A stretch of DNA of 49,026 nt from Clostridia bacterium (GTDB lineage Bacteria > Bacillota > Clostridia > Lachnospirales > Lachnospiraceae): NCBI GenBank assembly GCA_009929525.1, contig SAAH01000016.1, forward strand, positions 1 through 49,026. Direction: 5' to 3'. Positions 15,629 to 24,022 of this stretch are shown here, one piece after another. Every line of letters begins with the position of its first letter. Position 1 is the first letter of the stretch. Under the pieces are notes generated by a model, which was not told where the DNA came from, did no database searches, and was given only the letters and a program-made list of their open reading frames with translations. A program made the translations under genes and the position numbers.

Positions 15629-18199
15629 CTACACCGTACCAAGGTTTCTGAGGGATGCTTTGCCCTGACGATATTGAATCTGCGATACAAGTGTGGTGAT
15701 CGTCTTTCCATCCAGCATGATAGGCTGGTTTAATGTGACACTTGCATTTTCACTCCCACTATCCACACCGGATACATTCGCATTTACAGACGCTCTCATA
15801 TCCGGAATGACTCCATCTAAATTCATGGAGGATGCCACACCATCGATTGCCTTTTCCACTGCACTCTTAGATTTGTCGATTCCCTTTGCCAAGCCATGCA
15901 TAAAGTCCGGCATCCAGGATTCATAATCGGTAAGCGGTCCTTCATCCGGCACAGAGAAGTGAAGGAAAGATTTGATTGCACTTGCAACACTGCTCACCGC
16001 ATCCTTGACAGCACCAATCATGCTTCTGATACCATTGACAATTCCCTGGATCATATCCTTGCCCCATTGAAGAGCCTGTCCGGGAATGCTCTTGATAAAG
16101 TTGAAGGCCGCTGTAAGACCGTTTACAATCGCATTTTTGATATTCCCGACTGTGGTGGTAATGGAAGTCCAGATGTTGGTGAAAATCGTGGTCATCGTGG
16201 TATGGATTGCCGTAATGATCGTGGTAACCGTTGTCTTAATGGCATTGAAGATATTTGTGATAGTGGTCTTTATCGCATTCACTACGGTTGAAACAGTATT
16301 CTTGATACCCTCCCAAATCGTAGTAAAGAACGTAGAGATAGCTGTCCAAACAGTTACAGCAGTTGTCTTGATAAACTCCCAGGCTGTTGTCAAAAACTGA
16401 CTGATTGCTTCAACAGCAACCGTCACCGCATTCTTGATGTTTTCCCAAAGGTCAATCCAGAACTGCCTGAAGCCTTCATTGGTATTCCACAAATAAATAA
16501 AAGCAGCCACTAAAGCTGCTATTGCTGCAATGATTAACATGATCGGATTTGCCAGCATTGTGGTGTTAAGTAATGCAAACGCACTCTGAACACCTTTTAT
16601 TAAACTGACCACCTTTGGCACAATGGTCATAATCGTACCTACTGCAGATATGACCTTCCCAACGATGATAAGAATCGGTCCCACTGCAGCCGCAACAAGA
16701 GCAATCGTTACGATAACCTTCTGCGTTCCCTCATCCAAGGAGTTCAGCCAATCCACAAAGGATTGAATCCAGCCCACAATCATCTTGATATAAGGCATAA
16801 GCAGCTCACCAAGAGAAATCGCAAGACCCTCCAAGGCTGACTTCAAAATCGTAAGCTGACCCTGCAGGTTATCAAGCTGTGTATCCGCCATTTGCTGTGC
16901 CGCACCACCGGAATTGGTAATGGACTGCTGCAGTTCATCCCAGCTGTCACCTGTATTTGCAAGGAGTGCATTCACAGAAGATAAATCCGTTTTATTAAAA
17001 ATCTTACTGATGATATTGGACTTTTCTTCTCCCGTCATTCCATCCATAGCGGTGTTCAAATCACCGAGGATATCGTTCATGGAACGCATATTTCCTTCGG
17101 AATCATATACCTGCAGTCCCAAACCAGCCATCGCATCAGCAGCTTTATCCGTAGGATTCTGCAAGGAAAGAATGATGTTTCTAAGATGTGTACCGCCTTC
17201 AGCGCCCTTGATACCATTATTAGCTAAGATACCAAGTGCTGTATTCAGTTCTGCCGTACCGCCTTTCACAGATTTCGCAGTCGCGCCGATGGTCAGGATA
17301 CCTTCGCCAAGCTGTGCCACCGAGGTGTTGGTGCTGGATGCAGTCTTTGCCATCTGGTCAACCATCGTTCCGGCTTCACTTACTTCCATGCCAAGTGCCG
17401 ACATTGCATCTGTAACCATATCAGAAGCAGATGCCAAATCAATATCACCCGCCGCAGCAAGGTTAAGTACCGTAGGAAGTGTGTCGCACATTTGCTGGGT
17501 ATCGTATCCGGCAAGGGCTAAGTAATTCAGAGCCTGCGCACACTCACTGGCAGAGAAGGCCGTTTCAGAACCCATCTTCTTGGCCAGTTCATTTAAGGTA
17601 TCCATCGTGTTTACAGTCTGACCATCTACGGTACTCATGGCATCTTTGGTAATTCCCATAGTTGCCTGAACCTGGCTCATGGAACTTTCAAAGGAGGCAG
17701 CTGTCGCAACTGCCGCCGTTCCGAGCCCGGTCACTGCCGCTGTTACAGGCAGCATCTTTTGACCCGCAGAAGAAATGTTATCTCCTGCCGTTTTCATCTT
17801 TTCCCCGGCGGATGCAATTTTCTGAACCGCTATTGCTGACTGATTGGCCTGGGTTTCCAGCTTCTTCAGTTCTGCCTCCGTTTCGATGATTTCCCTTTGA
17901 AGGGCATCATACTGCTCCTTTGAGATATCTCCGTTTGCCAGGGCAGTGTTTGCCTGTTCTGCCGCCGTCTTTAAGGCTTCTAACTTCTCCTTTGTTTCCT
18001 TCACCGCATCTGACAGCAGCTTCTCTTTTTGCGCCAAAAGTTCCGTGTTGCCGGGATCCAGCTTCAATAGTTTTTCTACATCTTTAAGCTGCGACTGGGT
18101 GCTTTTGATTTCCTTGTTCACACCCTGGAGCGCAGTCTGAAGTTTTGTGGTATCACCGCCGATTTCAACGGTGATGCCTTTTATTCTGTTTGCGGCCAT
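15629..18199 (-). CDS. Tail tape measure protein
   Basis: The 856-residue protein has a coiled-coil N-terminus (LQTALQGVNKEIKSTQSQL and following), the phage tape-measure core (ASFESSMSQVQATMGI ... LGEGILTIGATAKS), a hydrophobic segment near residues 490-570 and long repetitive helices rich in W, T and I (TTVWTAISTFFTTIWEGIK). It sets tail length and helps form the DNA channel at infection. The length corresponds to a tail of ordinary siphovirus size. It follows the frameshifted chaperone gene by about 20 bp behind GGGAGGTG. Confidence 0.94.
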   Translation of the reverse strand: MAANRIKGITVEIGGDTTKLQTALQGVNKEIKSTQSQLKDVEKLLKLDPGNTELLAQKEKLLSDAVKETKEKLEALKTAAEQANTALANGDISKEQYDALQREIIETEAELKKLETQANQSAIAVQKIASAGEKMKTAGDNISSAGQKMLPVTAAVTGLGTAAVATAASFESSMSQVQATMGITKDAMSTVDGQTVNTMDTLNELAKKMGSETAFSASECAQALNYLALAGYDTQQMCDTLPTVLNLAAAGDIDLASASDMVTDAMSALGMEVSEAGTMVDQMAKTASSTNTSVAQLGEGILTIGATAKSVKGGTAELNTALGILANNGIKGAEGGTHLRNIILSLQNPTDKAADAMAGLGLQVYDSEGNMRSMNDILGDLNTAMDGMTGEEKSNIISKIFNKTDLSSVNALLANTGDSWDELQQSITNSGGAAQQMADTQLDNLQGQLTILKSALEGLAISLGELLMPYIKMIVGWIQSFVDWLNSLDEGTQKVIVTIALVAAAVGPILIIVGKVISAVGTIMTIVPKVVSLIKGVQSAFALLNTTMLANPIMLIIAAIAALVAAFIYLWNTNEGFRQFWIDLWENIKNAVTVAVEAISQFLTTAWEFIKTTAVTVWTAISTFFTTIWEGIKNTVSTVVNAIKTTITNIFNAIKTTVTTIITAIHTTMTTIFTNIWTSITTTVGNIKNAIVNGLTAAFNFIKSIPGQALQWGKDMIQGIVNGIRSMIGAVKDAVSSVASAIKSFLHFSVPDEGPLTDYESWMPDFMHGLAKGIDKSKSAVEKAIDGVASSMNLDGVIPDMRASVNANVSGVDSGSENASVTLNQPIMLDGKTITTLVSQIQYRQGKASLRNLGTV

Positions 18200-18220
18200 G
18201 ATAGCACCTCCCTCCAGCCT

Positions 18221-18759
18221 TTAGAAATTATCGAATTCATCCTGACCCGCAATTTCACGATACGGATATTCATCGTTTCTGCTTTCCGCGAACATATCAT
18301 TCACCATACCGATGGTAAGCAGGTCAAGATCTCGAATCGATATCCCAAGCTGTACGCATCGAAGCAGGAAAAGAGGTGTTGTCATCTGGCGTTCAGTTGC
18401 GCGAAGTTTTTTTTAGACTGAACATCCGTCTGAACATTAAGGCCCCAAAGTTCAATGATTTTCGGAAGCGCCTGATAAATTGAAAAGGTGTTGAAATTAT
18501 CAAGCCACTCCTCAGGTGTATCGGGAATAGACGGATCTGCGTGTTTGGCCATGATATATGCGATATTTTCAAACATCTCAAGAGAAAACATATCAAGATT
18601 TGAGTTCTCTTCTGCATTCTTTCCTACGGCTTTTTCCAGTGCGGCAAGATCCTTATATACATCCCTGTGAAATTTGATTCTGTAAATACGCGGAATCGCA
18701 GCAGATGCCTTAAACGGCACCTGCTTTCCATCGATTTCTATTGTCTTAGTCAGTCCCAT
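18221..18759 (-). CDS. Tail assembly chaperone, -1 frameshift fusion (gpGT-like)
   Basis: After codon 118 the -1 frame stays open for 61 more codons and ends at 18221, giving a 179-residue product. The extension (LRATERQMTTPLFLLRCVQL to the end GQDEFDNF) looks protein-like and has no good internal start. This is the conserved lambda G/GT arrangement, in which the T part contacts the tape measure protein. The frame without slippage ends at 18382. Confidence 0.85.
18382..18759 (-). CDS. Tail assembly chaperone, short form (gpG-like)
   Basis: The 125-residue protein (MGLTKTIEIDGKQVPFKASA at the N-terminus) matches small phage tail chaperones encoded between the major tail and tape measure genes. 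These bind the tape measure protein while the tail polymerises. The gene starts at the stop of the major tail gene (one-base overlap, TAATG). Near its end is a slippery run that lets part of the ribosomes move into a second frame and make the longer form. Confidence 0.85.
   Translation of the reverse strand: MGLTKTIEIDGKQVPFKASAAIPRIYRIKFHRDVYKDLAALEKAVGKNAEENSNLDMFSLEMFENIAYIMAKHADPSIPDTPEEWLDNFNTFSIYQALPKIIELWGLNVQTDVQSKKNFAQLNAR
18406..18412 (-). other. Slippery heptamer A AAA AAC
   Basis: The minus strand has eight A residues followed by C. In the zero frame the codons are AAA AAC, so the heptamer fits X XXY YYZ exactly, the strongest bacterial -1 slippery type. The zero-frame stop lies seven codons downstream of AAC. 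Confidence 0.85.
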
Positions 18760-19349
18760 TAACCTTCACCTCCTGCAGGCAGCATATCCTTGGGCAGATA
18801 CACCTTTTCGTACCATGAGTTGTAGGCAGTCTCCAAAGTCGCATCTGAAGTACGCGCTTTTACATATCCGCCGGAAAGAGGGCTTGCTGTAATGGTGAGT
18901 GTTTCTGTCTTAACTTCAATCTCATCTTCTTTGGTGGAAGACTCAATGGTCGGTCTGGATGCGACACAGCTGTAAAGCACGTGACGAATCTTCTTCACAT
19001 CACCATCAAACTCAAACAGCAGTGCGAACTTCTCTGTCTCCACCGTTGCATCCTCGATAAGAACACTGTTGTCATCCATCGTTTCCTTAAGGATGTCCGT
19101 TCTAAAGGACTCAGGAACCATCGCAAGTTCCAGGTCACCTTCGTATCCCTGGTTATTTGAAATGGTGTAATATGCGTAACCATCTGCATAGAAAACAGAA
19201 GGCTCTCCGTTGGGGTCAAGGGAAAGGGAAACCGCACCGGGCATTGCGACCGGAGTGCTGTAGGTAATACTTCCATCTTCACCGATGGTAAGTTTTGCAT
19301 AATGTACGTTGCGGATATTAAACTTGACCTTGTTTTTCTTGTTAGCCAT
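18759..19349 (-). CDS. Major tail protein
   Basis: The 196-residue product matches the phi13-type major tail tube protein: an N-terminal KVKFNIRNVHYAKLT, the strand GYEGDLELAMVPESF and a C-terminal WYEKVYLPKDMLP. Hexamers of such proteins stack to form the tail tube. The start at 19349 is preferred over a frame extension to 19370 because AGGAT lies 7 bases before it. The position, directly upstream of the frameshifted chaperone, is standard. Confidence 0.9.
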   Translation of the reverse strand: MANKKNKVKFNIRNVHYAKLTIGEDGSITYSTPVAMPGAVSLSLDPNGEPSVFYADGYAYYTISNNQGYEGDLELAMVPESFRTDILKETMDDNSVLIEDATVETEKFALLFEFDGDVKKIRHVLYSCVASRPTIESSTKEDEIEVKTETLTITASPLSGGYVKARTSDATLETAYNSWYEKVYLPKDMLPAGGEG

Positions 19350-19366
19350 ATCTTGTATCCTCACTT

Positions 19367-19687
19367 TCACATAGAAATCTCAAACGAGAACAAGACCTCA
19401 TACAGCTTTTCGCTGTCGATCCATGTTTCCGTCTGGTCATAAAAAATGCCGTAGCTGTCAAGCACGGCGATTACTTTCTCCTCGACAGCAGGGTCTTTGC
19501 TGTCGGTATACAGTTCGATATGAACCTGTCCCACTTTGTGATACACTTTTCCATCCGCAGCAAAGTTATCACTGCCGGGGATCAGATAACACAAGAACGG
19601 AGGGTCGGGACTTTCACCCTCCGCAAAATGGTCATAGGCAAAGGGGATGCCCATTTCCGAAATCATCTGTACCAGTTCTTCCATCAT
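19367..19687 (-). CDS. Tail terminator candidate
   Basis: A 106-residue acidic protein (ELVQMISEMGIPFAYDHFAEG ...) with a predicted alpha/beta fold of the tail-terminator or tail-completion type. The identification rests mainly on order: it sits between the HK97 gp10-like gene and the major tail gene, where the tail terminator of this phage type is encoded. Its start overlaps the previous stop (ATGA). Such proteins cap the tail tube at the end that joins the head. Confidence 0.7.
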   Translation of the reverse strand: MMEELVQMISEMGIPFAYDHFAEGESPDPPFLCYLIPGSDNFAADGKVYHKVGQVHIELYTDSKDPAVEEKVIAVLDSYGIFYDQTETWIDSEKLYEVLFSFEISM

Positions 19688-20064
19688 TTCAACGCCCTTT
19701 CTATTTCAGCTTCCAGCTGTTCGATACCGACCGCCTCGGCTGGTGCGATATGAGGCTGTGCCTTCGTCCTGCCACCGCCACGCTTTGCATGACCATGTTC
19801 CAGGAGGTGTGCCAGCTGATACTTCTTGGGCGAATGAACAGTCAGATGCAGACTGTGGGCAGTCTCAAGCGTGGTCTTTGCCGTCCAGCTTGAAGCGTAC
19901 TGCCCGGTCTTTTTCGGGGCATTTGCTTTGATCTCATCTTTGACCGTCTTTCCGGCTTTTTTGACCGCTGACTTCATTTCATCGGTTGCGAGGTCTGCAT
20001 ATTCCGTCAGACCTTTCATGATCTCATCGGCCATCTGGTCGATACGCACTTTGCTTCCTGCCAT
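19684..20064 (-). CDS. HK97 gp10-like neck protein
   Basis: This 126-residue protein contains the family pattern KKAGKTVKDEIKANAPKKTG followed by a strand and LLEHGHAKRGGGRTKAQPHI, as in HK97 gp10 homologues. These take part in head-tail joining or tail completion. It is close to the head-tail adaptor gene (20067) and coupled to the next gene by an ATGA overlap. Confidence 0.85.
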   Translation of the reverse strand: MAGSKVRIDQMADEIMKGLTEYADLATDEMKSAVKKAGKTVKDEIKANAPKKTGQYASSWTAKTTLETAHSLHLTVHSPKKYQLAHLLEHGHAKRGGGRTKAQPHIAPAEAVGIEQLEAEIERALK

Positions 20065-20066
20065 CC

Positions 20067-20399
20067 TTACCGCCTCACTTTCGAGCAGCGGAATTTCAGA
20101 CTCTTCCGCTTATTATTCTGGTGATCGACCGCAATGATGTTATACAGTTCGCCGCCATACACAATGCGGTATCCGGAAGGCGTGACTACCGCTGTCTCAC
20201 TTGAGTACCGAACGGTAAAGGTCAGGTCTGCGGATTCCAGGGTTTCCCCGGCGCGGTATACTTCTGTACCGCTCTCGCCACCGATGGTGGCATAGCACGA
20301 GAAATAGTCCGTCCAGGTGTTCTTCCGGTTTCCAATGGCATCCGATATGACTGCATTCTTCTGTATCTGAATCCGAAGGTTCAAAAGACCGATATCCAT
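20067..20399 (-). CDS. Head-tail adaptor (head closure) protein
   Basis: A 110-residue beta-rich protein with RIQIQKNAVISDAIGNRKNTWTD and a C-terminal strand LYNIIAVDHQNNKRKSLKF (in part), typical of the SPP1 gp16/phage head-tail adaptor family. It closes the portal after DNA packaging and offers the docking surface for the tail. It overlaps the preceding connector gene by one base. Confidence 0.85.
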   Translation of the reverse strand: MDIGLLNLRIQIQKNAVISDAIGNRKNTWTDYFSCYATIGGESGTEVYRAGETLESADLTFTVRYSSETAVVTPSGYRIVYGGELYNIIAVDHQNNKRKSLKFRCSKVRR

Positions 20400-20674
20400 C
20401 AGAATGCCTCCTTTCTGCTGCCCGAAAGCAGGGAGCGGAGCGAAATGGTCAGTGCCTTATGGTCAGCTTCCTCCCGATGTTCATACAGATAGGCAGTCGC
20501 ATACAGCACAGCTACCTTGGCGTTCGGTTCGATTTCCAAATCGGATAATTCATCCGTGCGGAGAATATCCATGCATAGCCTTCTGGCGGCAGTCAGGATA
20601 TTCTCAATCAATCCGTCATCATCCGCTGTGTCCACTCGGAGATAGTTCTTTGCTTCATCCAGGGTAATGATCAT
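20399..20674 (-). CDS. Head-tail connector (gp6-like)
   Basis: This 91-residue helical protein starts MIITLDEAKNYLRVDTADDDG and continues with ILTAARRLCMDIL. This is the signature of HK97 gp6-like connector proteins that form a ring below the portal. It is the first gene after the terminator at 20695-20730 and is followed immediately by the head closure gene. Confidence 0.9.
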   Translation of the reverse strand: MIITLDEAKNYLRVDTADDDGLIENILTAARRLCMDILRTDELSDLEIEPNAKVAVLYATAYLYEHREEADHKALTISLRSLLSGSRKEAF

Positions 20675-20694
20675 TCATACCACCGCCTTTCAGA

Positions 20695-20730
20695 AAAATG
20701 GGTGATGCCACCCCGAAGGATGGCATCACC
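20695..20730 (-). terminator. Terminator or attenuator after the capsid gene
   Basis: A 10-bp perfect stem (20701-20710 with 20721-20730) with a tight loop is followed on the minus strand by a T-run (20699-20695). It sits inside the structural operon, so it probably lowers transcription into the connector and tail genes relative to the abundant capsid protein. Confidence 0.8.
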
Positions 20731-20743
20731 GGATTACTCGGAC

Positions 20744-21961
20744 TTAGGCTCCAGCGGCACCCTTCATCTGAAGCACCTTGATGGCTTCAGGAAGAACCAG
20801 CTTACCGTCCACACGCTTGGATGCCAGGAAACCGACCTGACCCATATCCGCATAACGCTCGTTGAGACGCTTAAAGGTAATACCCTGGCGGTCACCGATC
20901 CAGTAGTAGGAAAGGTCACCGAACATGATCACCTTGGCACCGGCGGCGATCTCCGGCATATAAGGAGAAGTCAGAATCTTCTTGCCCAGGAGGGTCTCAT
21001 GGTCACCCTCATGGAGGGCAGGCTGCCACAGATACTGACCGTTGGAATCCTTCAGCTTACGAACCGCACGAACGGTGGAGTCGTTGAGAATCCACACCGC
21101 ATTCTTACGGTAGGGAGCCTTGATGCTGTAGTAAAGGTCGATGATCTCATCGGCGGTGATTGCCTTATCGCTGGCAGCAGTCACACCGATCTCCGCACCG
21201 CCAGTGACATTCAGAATACCAGTAGGCTTCTTATTGCCGTCACCGACAATAAATGCCTCCTCTTCCTTGGCACCGATGCGGCGGGCGAACTCTTCCTGGA
21301 AATACTTCTCCAGATCGAAGGCGGAGTCGTTCAGAAGCTCCTCGGAAACCTTGATGACGGTGCCGACCTTGTGGGCATCGATCTGCTCCTGGCCGAATAC
21401 ATCATCGCTGTCACCGTAGGAACCGCCCTCATCGATCCAGTTGGCAGAACCCTTGGTACGAACCACCGGAATCTTGTGGACACCGTTGGAAGTGGTGAAC
21501 ACATGGGCGAGAGAACGGATGGAGCCTTCCTCTTCCATGCCGGAAACCAGAGTGTTCTCAAACTCATCGGGTACCAGATAGCCGCCCTCAGAGTCAACAC
21601 CCTCGGACAGGGCATTTCTTACTTCATAGGAAACACCGTCCTTGGCACGAACCTGAGTCCAGAATGCCTTGGTGTAAGCATCGGATGCACGGCCGACCTT
21701 GGTGTCCGGCTTCTTGGTGTTTTCAGGTTTCTCGGTGATCGGCGTGGAAACGGGAGCAGCCATCTCACGCTCCATCGCATCCAGACGCTCCTGGCGTTCG
21801 ATCTCCTTGCCCAGGTTCACGATGTCCTGCTCCAGACCCTCGTAAATCTTGACATTCTCTTCGGAGAGGATACCCTTCTCGTCACGATTGGCAGTCAGGA
21901 AAGCCTGTGCCTTGTCCCAAGTCTTAGCGCGCTGGGTACGCAGTTCATTAATCTTGCTCAT
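20744..21961 (-). CDS. Major capsid protein (HK97 fold)
   Basis: The 405-residue protein has an N-terminal coiled-coil scaffold (delta) domain (about 1-100, rich in E and K) and a HK97-type shell domain starting near LSEGVDSEGGYLVPDEFENT. Typical core pieces are RSLAHVFTTSNGVHKIPVV, LEKYFQEEFARRIGAKEEEAF and the C-terminal VGFLASKRVDGKLVLPEAIK. The ClpP-like protease gene upstream supplies the maturation protease that should remove the delta domain. It starts behind AAGGAGG. Confidence 0.95.
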   Translation of the reverse strand: MSKINELRTQRAKTWDKAQAFLTANRDEKGILSEENVKIYEGLEQDIVNLGKEIERQERLDAMEREMAAPVSTPITEKPENTKKPDTKVGRASDAYTKAFWTQVRAKDGVSYEVRNALSEGVDSEGGYLVPDEFENTLVSGMEEEGSIRSLAHVFTTSNGVHKIPVVRTKGSANWIDEGGSYGDSDDVFGQEQIDAHKVGTVIKVSEELLNDSAFDLEKYFQEEFARRIGAKEEEAFIVGDGNKKPTGILNVTGGAEIGVTAASDKAITADEIIDLYYSIKAPYRKNAVWILNDSTVRAVRKLKDSNGQYLWQPALHEGDHETLLGKKILTSPYMPEIAAGAKVIMFGDLSYYWIGDRQGITFKRLNERYADMGQVGFLASKRVDGKLVLPEAIKVLQMKGAAGA

Positions 21962-21975
21962 AGTAAAAATCCTCC

Positions 21976-22746
21976 TTAAGGTTTGATAAGATTGAGACGG
22001 GTCATCAACTCGTCATAGGTTTTGCCTGCCTCTGCAGGCGGTTCATCTTTGACGGCGGGAATCGCTGCCGCCTGAGCCGGAGTCATGCCTTTGTCCTTCG
22101 GCTTGTAATGAGCCGTCAGCTTGTTCATCAGCCTGGTTTCGGTCTCCTTGCCGGAGAAAGCATAAGCCGGAATGTCCGCTGCATCCTTCTTGGAATCCTT
22201 CAGAATGTCATCCGCAAAGCCAAGTTCAATGGCCTTGTTCGCATTCATCCAGGTTTCGGAATCCATGAGGTGGGACAGCTTGGCGCGGGAAAGGCTGGTC
22301 TTGATCTCATAGGCATTCATGATGCTCTCCTTGACCTCGTCCAGCATTTCTATGGCTTTTTCCATATCTGCCTGATTCCCATAGGCCATCGTCATGGGAT
22401 TGTGGATCATCATCAGAGCGGTAGGGGCCATCAGCACCCTGGTACCGGCCATCGCAATGACAGATGCAGCGGATGCCGCAATGCCATCGATCTTGATGGT
22501 CACATCGTCCTGGTAATCCATCAGCATGGTATAAATCTGGCTTGCCGCAATGCAGTCACCGCCAGGGGAATTGAGCCACACAGTCACGGGGCCTTTGCCT
22601 GCAAACAACTCATCGTGAAACATCTGAGGCGTGACATCATCGTCAAACCACGAAGTTTCTGCGATGGTGCCGTAGAGTTCAAGAACTCTCTCCGACCCTT
22701 CGTCTGCCTGGTTCTTCCATTCCCAGAACCTTTTCTTTGTCTTCAT
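21976..22746 (-). CDS. ClpP-like prohead maturation protease
   Basis: The 256-residue protein has the ClpP fold: LYGTIAETSWFDDDV, VTVWLNSPGGDCIAASQIYT, the nucleophile serine in DGIAASAASVIAMAG and the histidine in LMMIHNPMT. In this position between portal and capsid it acts as the head maturation protease. The start at 22746 (MKTKKRF) is supported by GGAGGG 6 bases upstream; it lies inside the portal reading frame, an overlap of 68 bp typical of this gene pair. Confidence 0.92.
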   Translation of the reverse strand: MKTKKRFWEWKNQADEGSERVLELYGTIAETSWFDDDVTPQMFHDELFAGKGPVTVWLNSPGGDCIAASQIYTMLMDYQDDVTIKIDGIAASAASVIAMAGTRVLMAPTALMMIHNPMTMAYGNQADMEKAIEMLDEVKESIMNAYEIKTSLSRAKLSHLMDSETWMNANKAIELGFADDILKDSKKDAADIPAYAFSGKETETRLMNKLTAHYKPKDKGMTPAQAAAIPAVKDEPPAEAGKTYDELMTRLNLIKP

Positions 22747-24004
22747 CGGAACCCTCCATTTCTTTGAGATTGTTATTTGCATAAGCCGCCCCGGCAGAAA
22801 CCAGGGGAAGCATATTGCCGTTGACAAGATAGAGGTCACCGCCCAGCTCCGCAGGGATACGGTCAAGGTCCTCTAACTCACGGATGTCATTTGCAGACAT
22901 CCAGCCGTTCTGCCTTGCGGTGGCATAGCCGTTCATTCGGCTTGCGTAGTCACCACGGAGCAGACCTTCCACATTGAATTTGAAGAACAGCGTCTTCTTC
23001 TCCTCCTCGGAAAGAAGCGTCCGGTACAGAGCCTGCTCCCACCGGACAACCCAGGGGTCAAGGGTGTATTTCACAAACTCCAAAGACTGCTGCTCAATAT
23101 TAGAAAAGCTCGACTTTTCAAGGTCACCCACCATATGGGGCGGCACTCTGAAAATTCGAGCGATCTCATTTATCTGAAATTTCCTTGTCTCCAAAAACTG
23201 TGCTTCGTTCGGAGAAATGGAAATCGGAGTATATTTCATGCCCTCTTCCAGGACGGCAACCTTGTGGCTGTTGGAAGAACCGCCGAAGGTCGAGTTCCAG
23301 GAGTCACGCACCCTTGCCGGGTCTTTCAGTGTTCCCGGATGCTCCAGCACACCACTTGGTGCTGCTCCGTTGGCGTAGAACTTACTGCCGTACTCCTCCG
23401 CTGCGATTGCCAGGCCGATGGCATTCTTCGCCATCGCAATGGGGCTGTAACCAACAAGCCCGTCAAAACCCAATCCCGGAACATGAAGCACATCGGAAGG
23501 GTCAAGGATGACCGACCCGGTTTCCATCGTTGGAGCATCATCGTTGGACTTCGTGTATTTGTAATACAGATGTCCGTTCTTGTCCCGATCCACTGTCATG
23601 CGGTCAGGCATCAGGGGATAGAGCGCAACGACCTCGCCCTTGCCGTTTCGGATGACCTGGGCATAGGCATTTCCCCAAAGGAGAAGGTGCGTCATGAGGG
23701 TTTCACGAAAGATGAAGGAACTCATCTCCGGATTCGGTTCATCATGCAGAAGCCTGTAAAGGCTGTGGTCGATGGCTTTCTCCTTGCCGCCACTTTCCGT
23801 ATACCGATACACATTCAGCGGCAGGCTTGCCACCGCCTCGGACAGGATACGGACACAGGAGTACACCGCCGTCATCTGCATAGAGGTTCTTTCATTTACC
23901 CTTTTGCCGGATGCAGAGCCACCCATGAAAAAGGTGTAGGAGCTGCCACTCGTCCTATTCTGGGGAGCATCCCTGGTACGGAACAATCCACTTAAAATTC
24001 CCAT
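22679..24004 (-). CDS. Portal protein (HK97 family)
   Basis: The 441-residue protein carries the portal pattern TAVYSCVRILSEAVASLPLNVY, LMTHLLLWGNAYAQVIRNGKG, DVLHVPGLGFDGLVGYSPI and ARIFRVPPHMVGDLEKSSFSN. Twelve copies form the ring through which DNA enters and leaves the head. It follows the large terminase gene by 18 bp and starts after AAAGGA and GGTGA. The C-terminus overlaps the protease start. Confidence 0.94.
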   Translation of the reverse strand: MGILSGLFRTRDAPQNRTSGSSYTFFMGGSASGKRVNERTSMQMTAVYSCVRILSEAVASLPLNVYRYTESGGKEKAIDHSLYRLLHDEPNPEMSSFIFRETLMTHLLLWGNAYAQVIRNGKGEVVALYPLMPDRMTVDRDKNGHLYYKYTKSNDDAPTMETGSVILDPSDVLHVPGLGFDGLVGYSPIAMAKNAIGLAIAAEEYGSKFYANGAAPSGVLEHPGTLKDPARVRDSWNSTFGGSSNSHKVAVLEEGMKYTPISISPNEAQFLETRKFQINEIARIFRVPPHMVGDLEKSSFSNIEQQSLEFVKYTLDPWVVRWEQALYRTLLSEEEKKTLFFKFNVEGLLRGDYASRMNGYATARQNGWMSANDIRELEDLDRIPAELGGDLYLVNGNMLPLVSAGAAYANNNLKEMEGSDEDKEKVLGMEEPGRRRVGESS

Positions 24005-24022
24005 ATCAAATCACCATTCCTT

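Noticed and set aside
20702-21979. Plus-strand open frame opposite the capsid gene
   Set aside because: Antisense shadow of the HK97 capsid gene, covering the terminator at its start; no ribosome site.
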